From positions 1,922,001 through 1,986,000 of the forward strand of contig NZ_CP159289.1 in the NCBI RefSeq assembly GCF_040448675.1: a DNA stretch of 64,000 bases, given 5' to 3'. The stretch comes from Dyadobacter sp. 676 (GTDB lineage: Bacteria; Bacteroidota; Bacteroidia; Cytophagales; Spirosomataceae). Positions 1-9,820 of this stretch are shown here, piece by piece (position 1 is the first letter of the stretch; every line of letters starts with the position of its first letter). The position numbers and the translations under genes were made by a program. A model generated the notes under the pieces. It ran no database searches. It was not told the DNA's origin and was given only the letters and a program-made list of their open reading frames with translations.

Positions 1-607
1 CGCCCAGCAGGCAATGTCGTTCATTCCCAAAAGAAACTGGAACCGTCTGAACGAAAACCGCGTCGCTTGCTCCCAGGTATCCTTGAATTCCGGCCTGGCA
101 ATCTTCTTGTCGCAGACCCGCGACGCCGGCGACCACGTGCCGGTGGCGAGGTTGCTCGTTACGTTCGGGGGCACGTCTTTGGTGTAAATAGTTACTTCGC
201 AGCCGCTTTCCTGCAATAATCGGGACGTCGCGATACCCACTGTTCCGCACCCCAGCACCGCTATTTTTTTCTCCTGTCGCCAGCACATTCCGCCGCGCGA
301 TGTCACCGGTACCCCACGACAACGACCAGCCGCTTCCGCCGTGGCCATAGTTGTGGACGATCGTCTTGTTACCTAATTTTTCCACATCGAGGCGCGGTCC
401 CGAGGCCCGGAAAGGCCGTAATCCGACCGTCTCTTTTACGATGCGGTCCATCGACAGGCGTAATTTGGGGATCTGATGATACCCCCTGCTGATGTGAAAA
501 TGTTTGTCGGGATACCTCCTTTCAGGTCCGGGCGCACAGGAAGTGGCTACTGCGCCCAACGCGAAGCTGGCCGGGATGGCCTTTTCAAAAAAATCTCTGC
601 GGTTCAT
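1..607 (-). CDS. Exported FAD-dependent oxidoreductase (DAO type), permuted, frameshifted, cut by window edge
   Basis: Reading leftwards from an ATG at 607, the protein starts with a twin-arginine-like leader (NRRDFFEKAI) and a lipobox-like ATSC near residue 24. It should therefore be exported, and perhaps lipid-anchored. The D-amino-acid-oxidase signature VHNYGHGGSGWSLSWG, normally near the C-terminus of this family, comes first at about residues 85-100. The FAD-binding GxGxxG strand (IAVLGCGTVGIATSRLL) follows at about 115-131. This is a permuted order. The frame breaks in an A7 run (T7 at 264-270 on the plus strand); removing one A joins the two halves, and the second half stays open to base 1. 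About 202 residues are visible. The substrate is probably an amino acid or related amine, by family only. It lies 121 bp downstream of the GH92 gene on the same strand. A GH92 partner role is not implied by the sequence. Confidence 0.8.
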   Translation of the reverse strand, partial: MNRRDFFEKAIPASFALGAVATSCAPGPERRYPDKHFHISRGYHQIPKLRLSMDRIVKETVGLRPFRASGPRLDVEKLGNKTIVHNYGHGGSGWSLSWGTGDIARRNVLATGEKNSGAGVRNSGYRDVPIIAGKRLRSNYLHQRRAPERNEQPRHRHVVAGVAGLRQEDCQAGIQGYLGASDAVFVQTVPVSFGNERHCLLG

Positions 608-728
608 TGGGTTGGAGTGAATGATAATGGTTTTGTGGAATTTAGCAACCAACCGCTACGAATACAAATTTTATATCGCTATTTTGTTATTTATCCAAAT
701 ATTATCTCTTAAAATTAAATTAATACCA

Positions 729-3059
729 TTATCTCTTAAAGGCAGGGCCTTGGGAAAGCGAAAACGGCATGTCCGCCTCCTGTGTCCCCCATTGCATATT
801 GGGCCTGTCGCCCATCTGCAGCACGAGCGTTCCTCCTTTGAGCAGCTCGGCGTGGGTAATGTAAGTCCGGGTAAACGGCTTTCCGTTCAGCGTTGCCGAC
901 TGAATGTAGCGCGCATTATCGGAAACGCCTTTTGCCATCACCGTAAACCTTCTGTTCTTTCCGACATTCAACGATATTTCGCTGAACACCGGGCTTCCGA
1001 GCACATACTGATCGGTCCCGGGCGCGACAGGGTAAAAGCCCATCATACTGAATGCCAGCCAGGCCGACATTTGTCCGCCATCCTCGTTTCCGCTCAACCC
1101 GCCCGTGCCGGTATCGTATTCGCTCCGGATAATGGCGCGTGTCCATTGCTGCGTTTTCCAGGGTTGTCCCGCAAATGCATAGAGGTAGGCGATCTGATGA
1201 TTGGGCTCGTTGCCATGCCAGTAATATCCCCGGTTGAATAGCGTATCCAATTTGCCGATAAAACGGCTTTTACCTCCCATTATCTCCTGCAATCCCGCGA
1301 TGTCGTGTGGCACAAACCACGTGTATTGCGCAGGCGAGCCTTCCGTAATAAAACTGGCACGTTTGGCGAACGGATCGAAATTCGCAATCCAGCGCCCGTC
1401 GGCATAGCGGCCGCGCGCGTAGCCGGTCGACGGATCGATCACGTTCCGGTAGTTCATTGCACGTTCGCGGAGCCGGTCGGCATCTTCTTTTTTGCCCAGG
1501 CCGGCCGCCAATGTCCCCAGGCAGAAGTCGTCATATGCGTATTCGAGCGTTCGGGAAACCTGCTCCCGCTTGTGAAACGCCTGCCAGACGCTGTCTTCCA
1601 GCGGCACATAGCCGTACTGCAGGTAAGATTTCAATGCGCGGCGCCCCTGGCCCGCTTCGTAACTTTTGGCATTAGTATTTATTTCAAATGCGTTTTTCCG
1701 CAGATAGATGTACGCACTGTTTACATCAAAATTCCGCACATTCTTCGCGTAGGCGTCCGCGATGACCGACAATGCATGGTCGCCCACCATCGCCGCCGTG
1801 TAGTGGTTCCAGCAGGGAAAAATCGGCATCCAGCCTCCCTGCTCCGCTTTTTTCACGAGCGACTGCATCATATCGCCGGCGCGTGCCGGTTCCAGCAGGA
1901 TTTCCAGCGGCATAGCCGCACGGAATGTGTCCCATAAGCTGAAATCGCAATAGTAGTCGAAGCCCTCCGCCTTTTGAAGCGGCGTACCGCCCGCGAACGA
2001 GGGGTAGCTCCCGTCCACGTCGGAGAAAAGTCGGGGAGATAACTTCGTTCGGTACAATGCACTGTAAAAAAGCGTTTTATCATCTTCGCTCCCTTGCACG
2101 CGGACTTTCCCCAATGCCTCGTTCCAGGCAGTTCTGGACAATTCCCTGACGGCTTCAAAAGTTTTTGTACCCAGTTCCTTTTCGAGGTTCGCGCGGGCGC
2201 CTTCAATGCTGGTAAACGACGTCCCGATGCGAACGGTAACGGTCTGTTTTTCATCTCCAAATCCCACATAAGCCCCAAGTCGCTCCCGGTTGCCCTTGCC
2301 CGTGAGCATTCTGCCCATCGGTGTAATGGTATCCGCCAGCCACACGCCCGACTGCATGAATTTTTGATCGAACTTCATCACAAAATATCCGCTGATTCCC
2401 GCGGGCTGTCCCGCTCCCTGATAAATGCGGTGCACCGGGTTGTAGCCCACGATTTCGCCCCGGTCCCGGAGGATTTCGACGAAACCTTCGCCCTCGTCGC
2501 TATTGGGTTCAACAACGATAAACGATTCCTCTCCGCTCCCGAATTTAAACCGCATGACGGCCGTCCGGGCAAGCGCCGTCACTTCGGCGTGGATCTGATG
2601 GTCCTGCAACCAGACCCCGTAATGGTCCGGTGAGCTTTGCTCTTTTTCGTGACTGAATACGCTGGCCCTCTTCTCCGGATCGGTGATGAGCTCGCCCGAC
2701 AGCGGCATCACAGTGAACGATCCGTAATCCTGCACGCAGGACCCGTTGAGCCAATGCGTGCCGCGAAATCCCTGAAATTTGTTGTCGTTGTAGTAATAAG
2801 GTGCAATGCATTTTGTTTCTCGGGCACGGGTCTGCGGCGTCCACTGGGTCATTCCATTCGGAACGCCCGCTGCGGGAATCGTCTGTCCTTTCAGTTCGCT
2901 GCCCGCCTCGCTATGTGCCCTGGCACTTTCCGTTGCCGACGGCGCGGTACCGATTATCGTCGCGACGTAGTCGACCGGCGTCTTTTGCGCACAGGATTGA
3001 TTATCAATACAAAACACCGACAGGAACAGTAAACCGACTGACAGAAAAGGTACGCGCAT
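729..3059 (-). CDS. GH92 family alpha-mannosidase, secreted
   Basis: A 776-residue glycoside hydrolase of family GH92, typically calcium-dependent exo-alpha-mannosidases (often alpha-1,2) that trim mannose from glycans in the periplasm or at the cell surface. An N-terminal signal peptide of about 25 residues ends near SCAQ. The N-terminal beta-sandwich contains GVWLQDHQIHAEVTAL. The (alpha/alpha)6 part carries the family blocks DFSLWDTFRAAMPL, GGWMPIFPCWNHYTAAMVGD, TEGSPAQYTWFVPHD (about 572-586) and GLSGNEDGGQMSAWLAFSMM (654-673); the last two hold the expected catalytic acidic residues. The length is typical of the family and I see no disruption. The gene stands alone apart from the downstream FAD oxidoreductase, with no SusC/SusD pair next to it, so linkage to a specific glycan is unknown. 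Confidence 0.93.
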   Translation of the reverse strand: MRVPFLSVGLLFLSVFCIDNQSCAQKTPVDYVATIIGTAPSATESARAHSEAGSELKGQTIPAAGVPNGMTQWTPQTRARETKCIAPYYYNDNKFQGFRGTHWLNGSCVQDYGSFTVMPLSGELITDPEKRASVFSHEKEQSSPDHYGVWLQDHQIHAEVTALARTAVMRFKFGSGEESFIVVEPNSDEGEGFVEILRDRGEIVGYNPVHRIYQGAGQPAGISGYFVMKFDQKFMQSGVWLADTITPMGRMLTGKGNRERLGAYVGFGDEKQTVTVRIGTSFTSIEGARANLEKELGTKTFEAVRELSRTAWNEALGKVRVQGSEDDKTLFYSALYRTKLSPRLFSDVDGSYPSFAGGTPLQKAEGFDYYCDFSLWDTFRAAMPLEILLEPARAGDMMQSLVKKAEQGGWMPIFPCWNHYTAAMVGDHALSVIADAYAKNVRNFDVNSAYIYLRKNAFEINTNAKSYEAGQGRRALKSYLQYGYVPLEDSVWQAFHKREQVSRTLEYAYDDFCLGTLAAGLGKKEDADRLRERAMNYRNVIDPSTGYARGRYADGRWIANFDPFAKRASFITEGSPAQYTWFVPHDIAGLQEIMGGKSRFIGKLDTLFNRGYYWHGNEPNHQIAYLYAFAGQPWKTQQWTRAIIRSEYDTGTGGLSGNEDGGQMSAWLAFSMMGFYPVAPGTDQYVLGSPVFSEISLNVGKNRRFTVMAKGVSDNARYIQSATLNGKPFTRTYITHAELLKGGTLVLQMGDRPNMQWGTQEADMPFSLSQGPAFKR

Positions 3060-3169
3060 GGTTAGGCTTGTTATGAATTCAGGGCGGAAGATCGAAAAAA
3101 TTATGGTATGTTAGGTCGACGGAATGTTGACATTCCATTAAAGCAGACGAATTAAATCCTGAAAACCCT

Positions 3170-4018
3170 ATGAAAATCCACATCATCGATACCGGCTTTT
3201 TTAAACTCGACGGCGGCGCAATGTTTGGTGTCGTCCCGAAAGCGCTTTGGAATAAACAAAACCCGGCCGATGAAAAAAACCTTTGCTCCTGGGCCATGCG
3301 GTGCCTGCTGATCGAAAACGGGACAAAATTGATACTGGTCGATACCGGAATAGGGAACAAGCAGGACGACAAGTTTTTCAGCCATTACGACCTCCATGGC
3401 GATGCAACATTGCTTTCGTCCATCGAAGAAAAAGGATTCGGCCCGGCCGACATCACCGACGTGTTCCTCACCCACCTGCATTTCGACCATGTCGGCGGCG
3501 CGGTCCGGTTCAGCCGCGACGGTTCCCGCCTCGTCCCCACGTTCCCGAATGCGGTTTACTGGTCGAACGAAGCACATTGGCTATGGGCTACCAACCCCAA
3601 TCCACGCGAAAAGGCCTCATTTTTGAAAGAAAATATATTACCATTGCAGGAATCGGGGCAATTACAATTTGTGGCAAATGGGCACTCTCCCTTCGGAAAT
3701 ATCAGTCTGATGAACGTCGACGGCCACACCGAGCAAATGATGCTGCCGGTTATCCATTACAAGAACCGGAAAATCATTTACTGCGCCGACCTTATTCCAT
3801 CGTCGTATCATGTGCCTGTTCCCTGGATAATGAGCTATGACATGCGCCCCTTGCAAACCATCGAAGAAAAACAGGACATTCTCCGGCAAGCCGCCGACGA
3901 GGAGTGCATATTGCTTTTCGAGCACGACCCTGTTTACGAGGCGGCGTTGGTGGAGCATACCGAAAAAGGCGTCAGAATTCGCGAGCGCGGGGCACTGAGA
4001 GATTTTCTGATTGAGTAG
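3170..4018 (+). CDS. MBL-fold metallo-hydrolase
   Basis: A 282-residue metallo-beta-lactamase-fold hydrolase. The zinc motif THLHFDHVGG places H102, H104, D106 and H107. Further ligands are probably H186 (DGHT), D207 (CADL) and H252 (EHDP), giving a complete dinuclear site. No signal peptide is seen, so it should be cytoplasmic. The layout, with a short N-terminal strand region and the DTGIGN motif near 58-63, resembles the AHL-lactonase/YtnP-like branch, but the substrate cannot be read from sequence. The gene is divergent from the GH92 gene with 110 bp between them and is followed by a degenerate vapC. The chosen ATG is the first in frame after the intergenic region. Confidence 0.88.
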   Translation: MKIHIIDTGFFKLDGGAMFGVVPKALWNKQNPADEKNLCSWAMRCLLIENGTKLILVDTGIGNKQDDKFFSHYDLHGDATLLSSIEEKGFGPADITDVFLTHLHFDHVGGAVRFSRDGSRLVPTFPNAVYWSNEAHWLWATNPNPREKASFLKENILPLQESGQLQFVANGHSPFGNISLMNVDGHTEQMMLPVIHYKNRKIIYCADLIPSSYHVPVPWIMSYDMRPLQTIEEKQDILRQAADEECILLFEHDPVYEAALVEHTEKGVRIRERGALRDFLIE

Positions 4019-4052
4019 GTGCCACTATTTCCTTATATTTAAATCGGTTAAA

Positions 4053-4346
4053 GAGGACTTCGGTTATTGCATTTCGGTGATCACCGAATTCGAAATTACA
4101 CCGGCACTACACCTGATCAAGCGCAGTATTGGGAGGATTTTTTGATCAGAACTGATATCCTTGCATTCGAGAGAGAGATCGCCCATGCGGCTGCCGATAT
4201 TAGTTAAACACTCCAAAAGCAAATTAATCGGAACGGCAGCTATCTTTATCGCCGCCACAGCCGTGCACCATGTCCTGTCGCTTGTTACATTAAATGTCAG
4301 GCATTTCGAAAGGATCGAAGCACTTAAAATCCTATCAAATCCATGA
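4053..4346 (+). pseudogene. vapC: Degenerate vapC (PIN-domain toxin) relic
   Basis: No intact reading frame fills this gap, but three frames in succession spell a PIN-domain protein. Frame one (from 4053) reads EDFGYCISVITEFEI, matching the region around the second acidic residue of VapC. Frame two (about 4097-4207) reads DQAQYWEDFLIRTDILAFER then EIAHAAADIS and stops at TAA. Frame three (about 4215-4346) reads LIGTAAIFIAATAVHHVLSL then VTLNVRHFERIEALKILSNP, the classic C-terminal end of VapC. The N-terminal strand with the first Asp is missing, and the usual Asp of the GTADxxIAATA motif is Ala here. With two frame changes, one stop and a lost catalytic residue, this is a dead toxin gene. I see no vapB antitoxin gene beside it. 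Its terminal TGA overlaps the patatin start codon. Confidence 0.75.
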
Positions 4347-5101
4347 AAACAGCACTAATCCTCTCAGGTGGAGGTGCGCGCGGGATCGCACATGTGGGCG
4401 TCGCGCAGGCATTGTGGGAGCGCGGCGTACGCCCGGATGTGATCAGCGCGACCAGTTCCGGCGCGTTCGTAGGAGCATTGCTCGCGTATGGTTATGAGCC
4501 GGCCGATATTCTGAACATGATCAGGGACACCAGTTTTTACCCTTATCTGCGGTTCGGGATCGGCACGAGCGGGCTATTGCATTTGCGGAAAATGGAAGAT
4601 GTTTTCTGCAAATTCATCCCTGAAAATACATTTGAAGCACTGAAAACGCCACTTATAGTAACTGCCACCGACATTATCTCGGGCGAAGAGGTGCGTTTTC
4701 GCACCGGCGAACTGGCGTTACCGGTCCTGGCGTCATGCTGCATTCCCGGTCTTTTCAGTCCGATGCGCCATGAAGGCCACGACCTCGTCGATGGGGGCGT
4801 TTTGAACAATCTGCCCGTCGAACCGGTGCTCGGCGAGGCAGATTATATTATCGGCAGCCATTGCAATCCTTTCAACCTCGATAAACCGTTGAAACGGACC
4901 ACCGAGGTCATCTATCGCAGCCTCATTCTGGCCATGCACATAAAGACCAAGGCACGCATTGCCAAATGCGACCTGCTCATCGAACCGCCCGCGTTGAGCC
5001 GTTACAGCATTTTCGATTTCAGGAAAGCAGATCAGTTGTTCGAGGCGGGTTATAAATTCACAAAAGCATTGCTGAATGACCGACCAGACCTACTTCCCTA
5101 A
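4343..5101 (+). CDS. Patatin-like phospholipase
   Basis: A 252-residue bacterial patatin (RssA/YlbK-type size), a Ser-Asp dyad lipid acyl hydrolase. The oxyanion loop GGGARG lies at 9-14. The nucleophile elbow is ATSSG (36-40) with Ser38; the family consensus is GxSxG, so the first Gly is Ala here. The catalytic Asp is D150 in DGG (LVDGGVLNNLPVEP). No signal peptide or membrane segment is evident, so it is probably cytoplasmic or peripherally membrane-bound. Its ATG overlaps the stop of the vapC relic. Its 3' end overlaps the end of the convergent haloperoxidase gene by 12 bp, so the two transcripts must be antisense at their tails. Confidence 0.9.
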   Translation: MKTALILSGGGARGIAHVGVAQALWERGVRPDVISATSSGAFVGALLAYGYEPADILNMIRDTSFYPYLRFGIGTSGLLHLRKMEDVFCKFIPENTFEALKTPLIVTATDIISGEEVRFRTGELALPVLASCCIPGLFSPMRHEGHDLVDGGVLNNLPVEPVLGEADYIIGSHCNPFNLDKPLKRTTEVIYRSLILAMHIKTKARIAKCDLLIEPPALSRYSIFDFRKADQLFEAGYKFTKALLNDRPDLLP

Positions 5102-6457
5102 TGCCATCGCTTTGTCCCCAAGCTTTTTCACCACCCATTCACCTACCTGGCGCCCTTGCTTCTGCCCGTTTTCGATCGCGTCCATGAAGTGAATACCTCC
5201 ATAAAACCGCGACATTCCGGATTCTTCCGAGGCCGCGAGAAACGATTCGAACGAGCGCGCTTTGAGATTGAAGCGCTCTTCCACCGTATCGGTATAGGCA
5301 AAATTATTCCCGAAATAATGCGTAAGAATAACGGCGGCGGCTGTCGATATCACCGAATGGCCGCTCAGGTATTCCGGAAACGGGGGCGTTTGCAGGAACG
5401 GCTTCCAGGTCGGATCGATGTACTTGCGAATGGCGGTTTCGGGACGGATGCGGTTGCTCCGGTATTTTTCATCCCAGCAAGCCATAAAACCGTCCATTAG
5501 TCCGATCGCCACCGAGGTGTTGATCAGCATGGTTTTGGAGAAATCGGTTTTCGCTTTCCGGCAGGCAATGTCGGTAATGCCCATCCAGTGCGCGCCCGGA
5601 GAAATTTTCTTCATCCCCACCAATAAATGCCCTTTGTTTTCCAGTGCGAACGGGTTACAGTCCCAGAATGCCGCGATGACACGATGCTCCTCCGCTTTTT
5701 GATCGTCGTCATAATTGAGTTTCATCAGCTTGTAAAACTCCGAATCTTTCGATTCAGAGAACGCAACAGGCGGCGCCGGACGGAACTGCGATGCCGAATC
5801 CAAAGTGAACGGCCGGACGGTTTTGAAATAGGGTTCTACCGGCGGGAAATAGCCCGGAGGCGTCGGATACCAGGTTCCCGGACCACCGTGTGGTTCGTAT
5901 CTCGGAAAGTTGCTGATCTTGTTGTAACGGTCGCCTTTGGCATACTTCAAAATCTGTTTGCTGACTGCCAGGGCATATTCCTGCGAACCGGCTATTACTT
6001 CATCGCTGAACCCGTTTTTTTTGCAGGAATCGATCAGGCTTTGCTGGTATTTTTGAAGAAGGGCCCCGGACGGCTGCATTTTCTTTGCCGTTTCGAGCAT
6101 GGCCAGCGCGGAAGCCAGCTGGTAGGAGTATTCTTCCACTTTCGGCTTTTCGATCTCGGGAAAATCGTTCAGTATGCCTTTCATACTGGCATATTGCTTG
6201 TCGTTCAACGCCACTACCTCATATCCGGCCAGGCAGGCATATGAAAAGAACCGGGCCCCGAGCGGCGGATTCGTCACGTCGTGTACCATGACATCGGTCA
6301 TTTGCAACGTTACCTGGCCTATTACAGCCGGATCGATCTCTTTTTTTGATTCATCCTTCTTGCAGGCTGTCCACGTTACAGCCAGCAGCATTCCCAGGAG
6401 GAGGTTATTGAATTTTACCAATTTGATATGCTTTAATTTCCTGTTGATTGATCCCAA
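5090..6457 (-). CDS. Vanadium-dependent haloperoxidase / PAP2-superfamily lipoprotein (intact copy)
   Basis: A 455-residue protein with a lipoprotein leader ending at the Cys of TWTAC, so probably an envelope lipoprotein. All three vanadate/phosphate-binding motifs are present: K331...R338-P339 (KYRSNRIRP), S365-G366-H367 (YLSGHS) and S416-R417...H423...D426 (SRFYGGIHFMD). Chloroperoxidase-type haloperoxidases and PAP2 acid phosphatases share this site, so either halide oxidation or phosphate-ester hydrolysis is possible. It is the last gene of the leftward SusC-SusD-VCBS locus and its start lies within the last 53 bp of the VCBS gene, which suggests coupled translation. An alternative ATG at 6391 would leave only a very short leader. 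A paralogue lies at 15530-16889. Confidence 0.88.
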   Translation of the reverse strand: MGSINRKLKHIKLVKFNNLLLGMLLAVTWTACKKDESKKEIDPAVIGQVTLQMTDVMVHDVTNPPLGARFFSYACLAGYEVVALNDKQYASMKGILNDFPEIEKPKVEEYSYQLASALAMLETAKKMQPSGALLQKYQQSLIDSCKKNGFSDEVIAGSQEYALAVSKQILKYAKGDRYNKISNFPRYEPHGGPGTWYPTPPGYFPPVEPYFKTVRPFTLDSASQFRPAPPVAFSESKDSEFYKLMKLNYDDDQKAEEHRVIAAFWDCNPFALENKGHLLVGMKKISPGAHWMGITDIACRKAKTDFSKTMLINTSVAIGLMDGFMACWDEKYRSNRIRPETAIRKYIDPTWKPFLQTPPFPEYLSGHSVISTAAAVILTHYFGNNFAYTDTVEERFNLKARSFESFLAASEESGMSRFYGGIHFMDAIENGQKQGRQVGEWVVKKLGDKAMALGK

Positions 6458-9400
6458 ATAGCAATTTATGGCCGAGCGGCAACACGCTTCTTACGTCGCC
6501 TTTCAATCCGAAACCCGATTTATCCTGAGGTACGTATTCAAATTGCCCTTTTCCATTGCCTTGCAGTAATACTCCATAGTTGGCGTCGTATTTGCCGAAG
6601 CGTAGCCGGGCTTTGCTGATATTACCACAAAGCAGCAGGTCTTTCTTCCCATCGCCATTGTAGTCCAGGGAGGTAACGGTAAAAACCGGCGATACCTGCA
6701 CTTGCAGCGGCAGGGCTTTCTCGACGAACTTGCCATTCGCAGACCTTTCAAAACAGGCTGTTTTCAGATAAGTCGCTTTCAGTTCCTTTGCTCCTTCCAG
6801 TTCTTCTTTCGTGAAAATTTCTTTTACGGTAAGATCCGCGTAACTTTTGTAATCCTGAAAACGGGTACGCATAATGCTCATTTGATCCAGCATTTCGTCT
6901 CGGGTTACGTACGGGTAGCTCTTGCCCTGAATGTAAAAGCTCATGATCGGGTCTATCGATCCGTTGTCATCGAAATCCTTGTAAACCATTTCCACAGGCT
7001 CGGTGTCGCTGGCTTTGCACTGGGTATTGATGCCCATATTGCCGATCACCAGATCATCTTTTCCATCGCCATTCAGGTCATCGACCAGGATTTTGTTCCA
7101 CCAGCCATTGTAGGGCTTCGCGAAATACTCCGTGGTTTTATTTTCGAATTTCCCATTGGTATTGATCAAAACAGTGATCGGCATCCACTCTCCTACCACA
7201 ATCAGATCGGCCTTTTTATCGCCATTCAAGTCGGTCCAGGCGGCGTCGGTTACCAGCCCGATGTGTTCCAGCTCTTTTGACAAGGCGGCCGTCTGATCGG
7301 TAAACCTGCCTTTGCCGTCATTGATCAGAATATAGCTGCGTGGCGTTTCCGGATAGCGTCCGGGAATGACGCGGCCACCTACGAAAAGGTCGGGTTTGCC
7401 GTCGCCGTTGACATCCGCTGCACGCACGCAACTTGTGCTGGTGGGCATCGCGGGCAATGCACCGGCGCTTTTAGTAAAATTACCGTTGCCATCGTTCAGG
7501 TATAGCCTGCTCTGCAGCAATGGGTCCTCGGGCATGAAGTTCGCATAACCGCCGCTGGCTACGAAAATGTCCTGGGCCCCGTCGCCATTCGCGTCGAAAA
7601 ACAATGCGTCTGTGTCTTCGCTTTGTTTGTCTGCTTCAAACGCGGGTACCGGTTTCGGCGTAAATGCCCCGCCTTTTTGCTGAATGTACAATCTGGCGCT
7701 CTCTCCGGATGTCCCTCCTATGAACACATCGTCGAGGCCGTCGCCATTCACATCGCCCTTCCTCAGGCAAGGCCCTGAAAACGAAATCGGGTTAATCAGC
7801 AGCGGCTGGCGTTTGAAATCGTTCAGTTTAACATCCGGACTTTTGAATGCGATCGGCGAAGCAACCGGCCTGGACAGTGGTTCAACGACTTTCTCCGTCT
7901 TAGCGTTAACCTTCGCATTGGCTTCGGAAAGTGCCAGTGTCGTGTTTATTTTCGGACTAATAACCTTTTCCTGCTTTCCGCTCAGCCAGGTCACGACCAG
8001 CGAATCGACGCCGCCTTCTTTGCCTAGTCCAAAATGGAGCACCGGCGACACACTCGACTGGTAGCCGCGCGTCGGCATCTGCTCGAGGTATTGCTGCCGG
8101 CCTTTCCGGTAAATCGTCACTTTCGCCCCCAAGCCGAGTGTATTCCGGCCGTTTCCGGTCAGTTTTACTTTCAGGTAATTGTTCTTTAAATGCTTGTCTC
8201 CGTTATTTTGATAGATGAATGCGGGTTTGTTGATATTATTGACGACAAGGTCCAGATCACCGTCGTTGTCGAGGTCGGCATAGGCTGCACCGCCCGAGTT
8301 GGATATCTCACCCAGGCCCCAGGCATCGGCCACGTTCGCGAAGGTCAGGTCTTTTTTGTTGTGAAAAAGATAGTTCTTCATATTCGAAGAGGGCATTTGA
8401 TACACCAGTTGCAGCACGTCTTCGCGCTTGACCTGCCCTTCTATACGTTTCAAATGATCGCCCATGAACTTCACAAAATCCATGTTGGTAAAATCGCGCA
8501 GGTTCCCGTTGGTGATGAAAAGGTCTTTCCAGCCGTCGTTATCGTAATCCGCAAAAAGTGCCGCCCAGCTCCAGTCGGTGTTGGAAACGCCGGAAAGCTG
8601 GCCTATTTCCGAGAAAAGCGGCTTTTTTTCCCTTTTCCCAGGCCTTCGTTCAATTGCAGCATATTGCGCATATACTGATGATGAAAGCCCATTTTGACAT
8701 TGAAATCGAATAACTCATAGTTATCAAGCCCTGTAAGCAGCTTCTGGCGGCGATTGTCCTCGGGCAACATATCGAGCGTAAAGATGTCGGGCAAACCGTC
8801 GTTATTGAAATCCGCGATGTCGTTCCCCATCGATGAGTGCGAAGTATGGCCGATGCTCGTATCGAGCACGTCGGTAAATGTCCCGTTTCCGTTGTTGACG
8901 TATAAAAAATCCGGGACGGAGTAGTCGTTGGAAATGTACATGTCCTGCCAGCCGTCCTGGTTCATATCCGCAATGCCGATGCCCAGGCCATAGGTCAGTT
9001 GCGAGCTATGAATGCCCGCTTTTCCGGTAATGTCGGTAAAATGCGGCGTACCATTTTGCGGATCGTTGCGGAAGAACCTGACGCCTGTTACGGGATCTTC
9101 TTTTCTCAAAATATCCGCCGTGCTTGCCTCGTCGAGAATAGGAAGTGCTTTGGGATTGTGGTTGAGGAGAAACATATCGAGGTCGCCGTCCTTGTCGAAA
9201 TCGAAAAACGCTGCCTGTGTGCTGTTGCTGGGCGTTCCCAGGCCATATTGCTCGGCTACCTCTTCGAACTGCGGTATTCCCTGTGCGTTGTTGCCTTTAT
9301 TGACAAACAACTGATCTTTAAGACTTTCCGGCGAAACGGCTCCCGAATAGCACACATAAATATCCAACTTTCCATCACCATTCACATCGGCCATGGTAAC

Positions 9401-9790
9401 GCCCGTTTTCCATGGTCGCTCACGGCCACCTACCTGTGCGATGCCGGTAACGTCTTCAAACACCATGTTGCCTTTGTTCAGATATAACTTGTTGGGCACC
9501 ATGTTACCGGTGAAATAAATGTCATCCAGCCCGTCGCCATTCAGGTCACCCACGGCAACACCGCCGCCGTTGTAAAAGTATTCGTACATCAATACGTTGG
9601 TATTCAGGCCTTCCGTCAATGTATTGGCGAAATCGATTTTGGTCTGTTCGGGACCGAGTAGCGTAAAAAGCGGTGGTCCGGCGGGGCCTTTCTTGTCTTC
9701 TTTGGAATCGGAGGATTTGTTGCAACCGGAAAGGAGCAGTCCAGCGATCAAGATAACGCCGCCTGTTTTCCGGGACCATATTTGCTTCAT
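6405..9790 (-). CDS. VCBS/FG-GAP repeat lipoprotein with ASPIC/UnbV domain, split by a frameshift
   Basis: One ~1128-residue gene broken into two frames (9790-8603 and 8483-6405). The first part has a lipoprotein leader (LLSGC, Cys near residue 23) and repeated calcium-binding FG-GAP/VCBS loops such as GDLNGDGLDDIYF, ADVNGDGKLDIYV and ADFNNDGLPDIFTL. The second continues with DLDNDGDLDLVV, an ASPIC/UnbV segment (LGLGAKVTIYRKGRQ, RGYQSSVSPVLHFGLG) and more DxDGDGxxD loops. The break is in an A7 run (T7 at 8623-8629 on the plus strand). A one-base change of frame gives KPLFSEIGQLSGV and joins the parts across 8484-8602. It is presumably a surface beta-propeller lipoprotein acting with the SusCD pair, from which a strong terminator-like hairpin separates it. 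The ligand is unknown. Confidence 0.87.
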
Positions 9791-9820
9791 GACAGGAATG
9801 AAGAGTTAGTAGGATAAAAA

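Noticed and set aside
4113..4149. CTGATCAA...TTGATCAG inverted repeat as an operator
   Set aside because: It lies inside the vapC relic, where the sequence is explained by decayed coding DNA; 8-bp arms can occur by chance.
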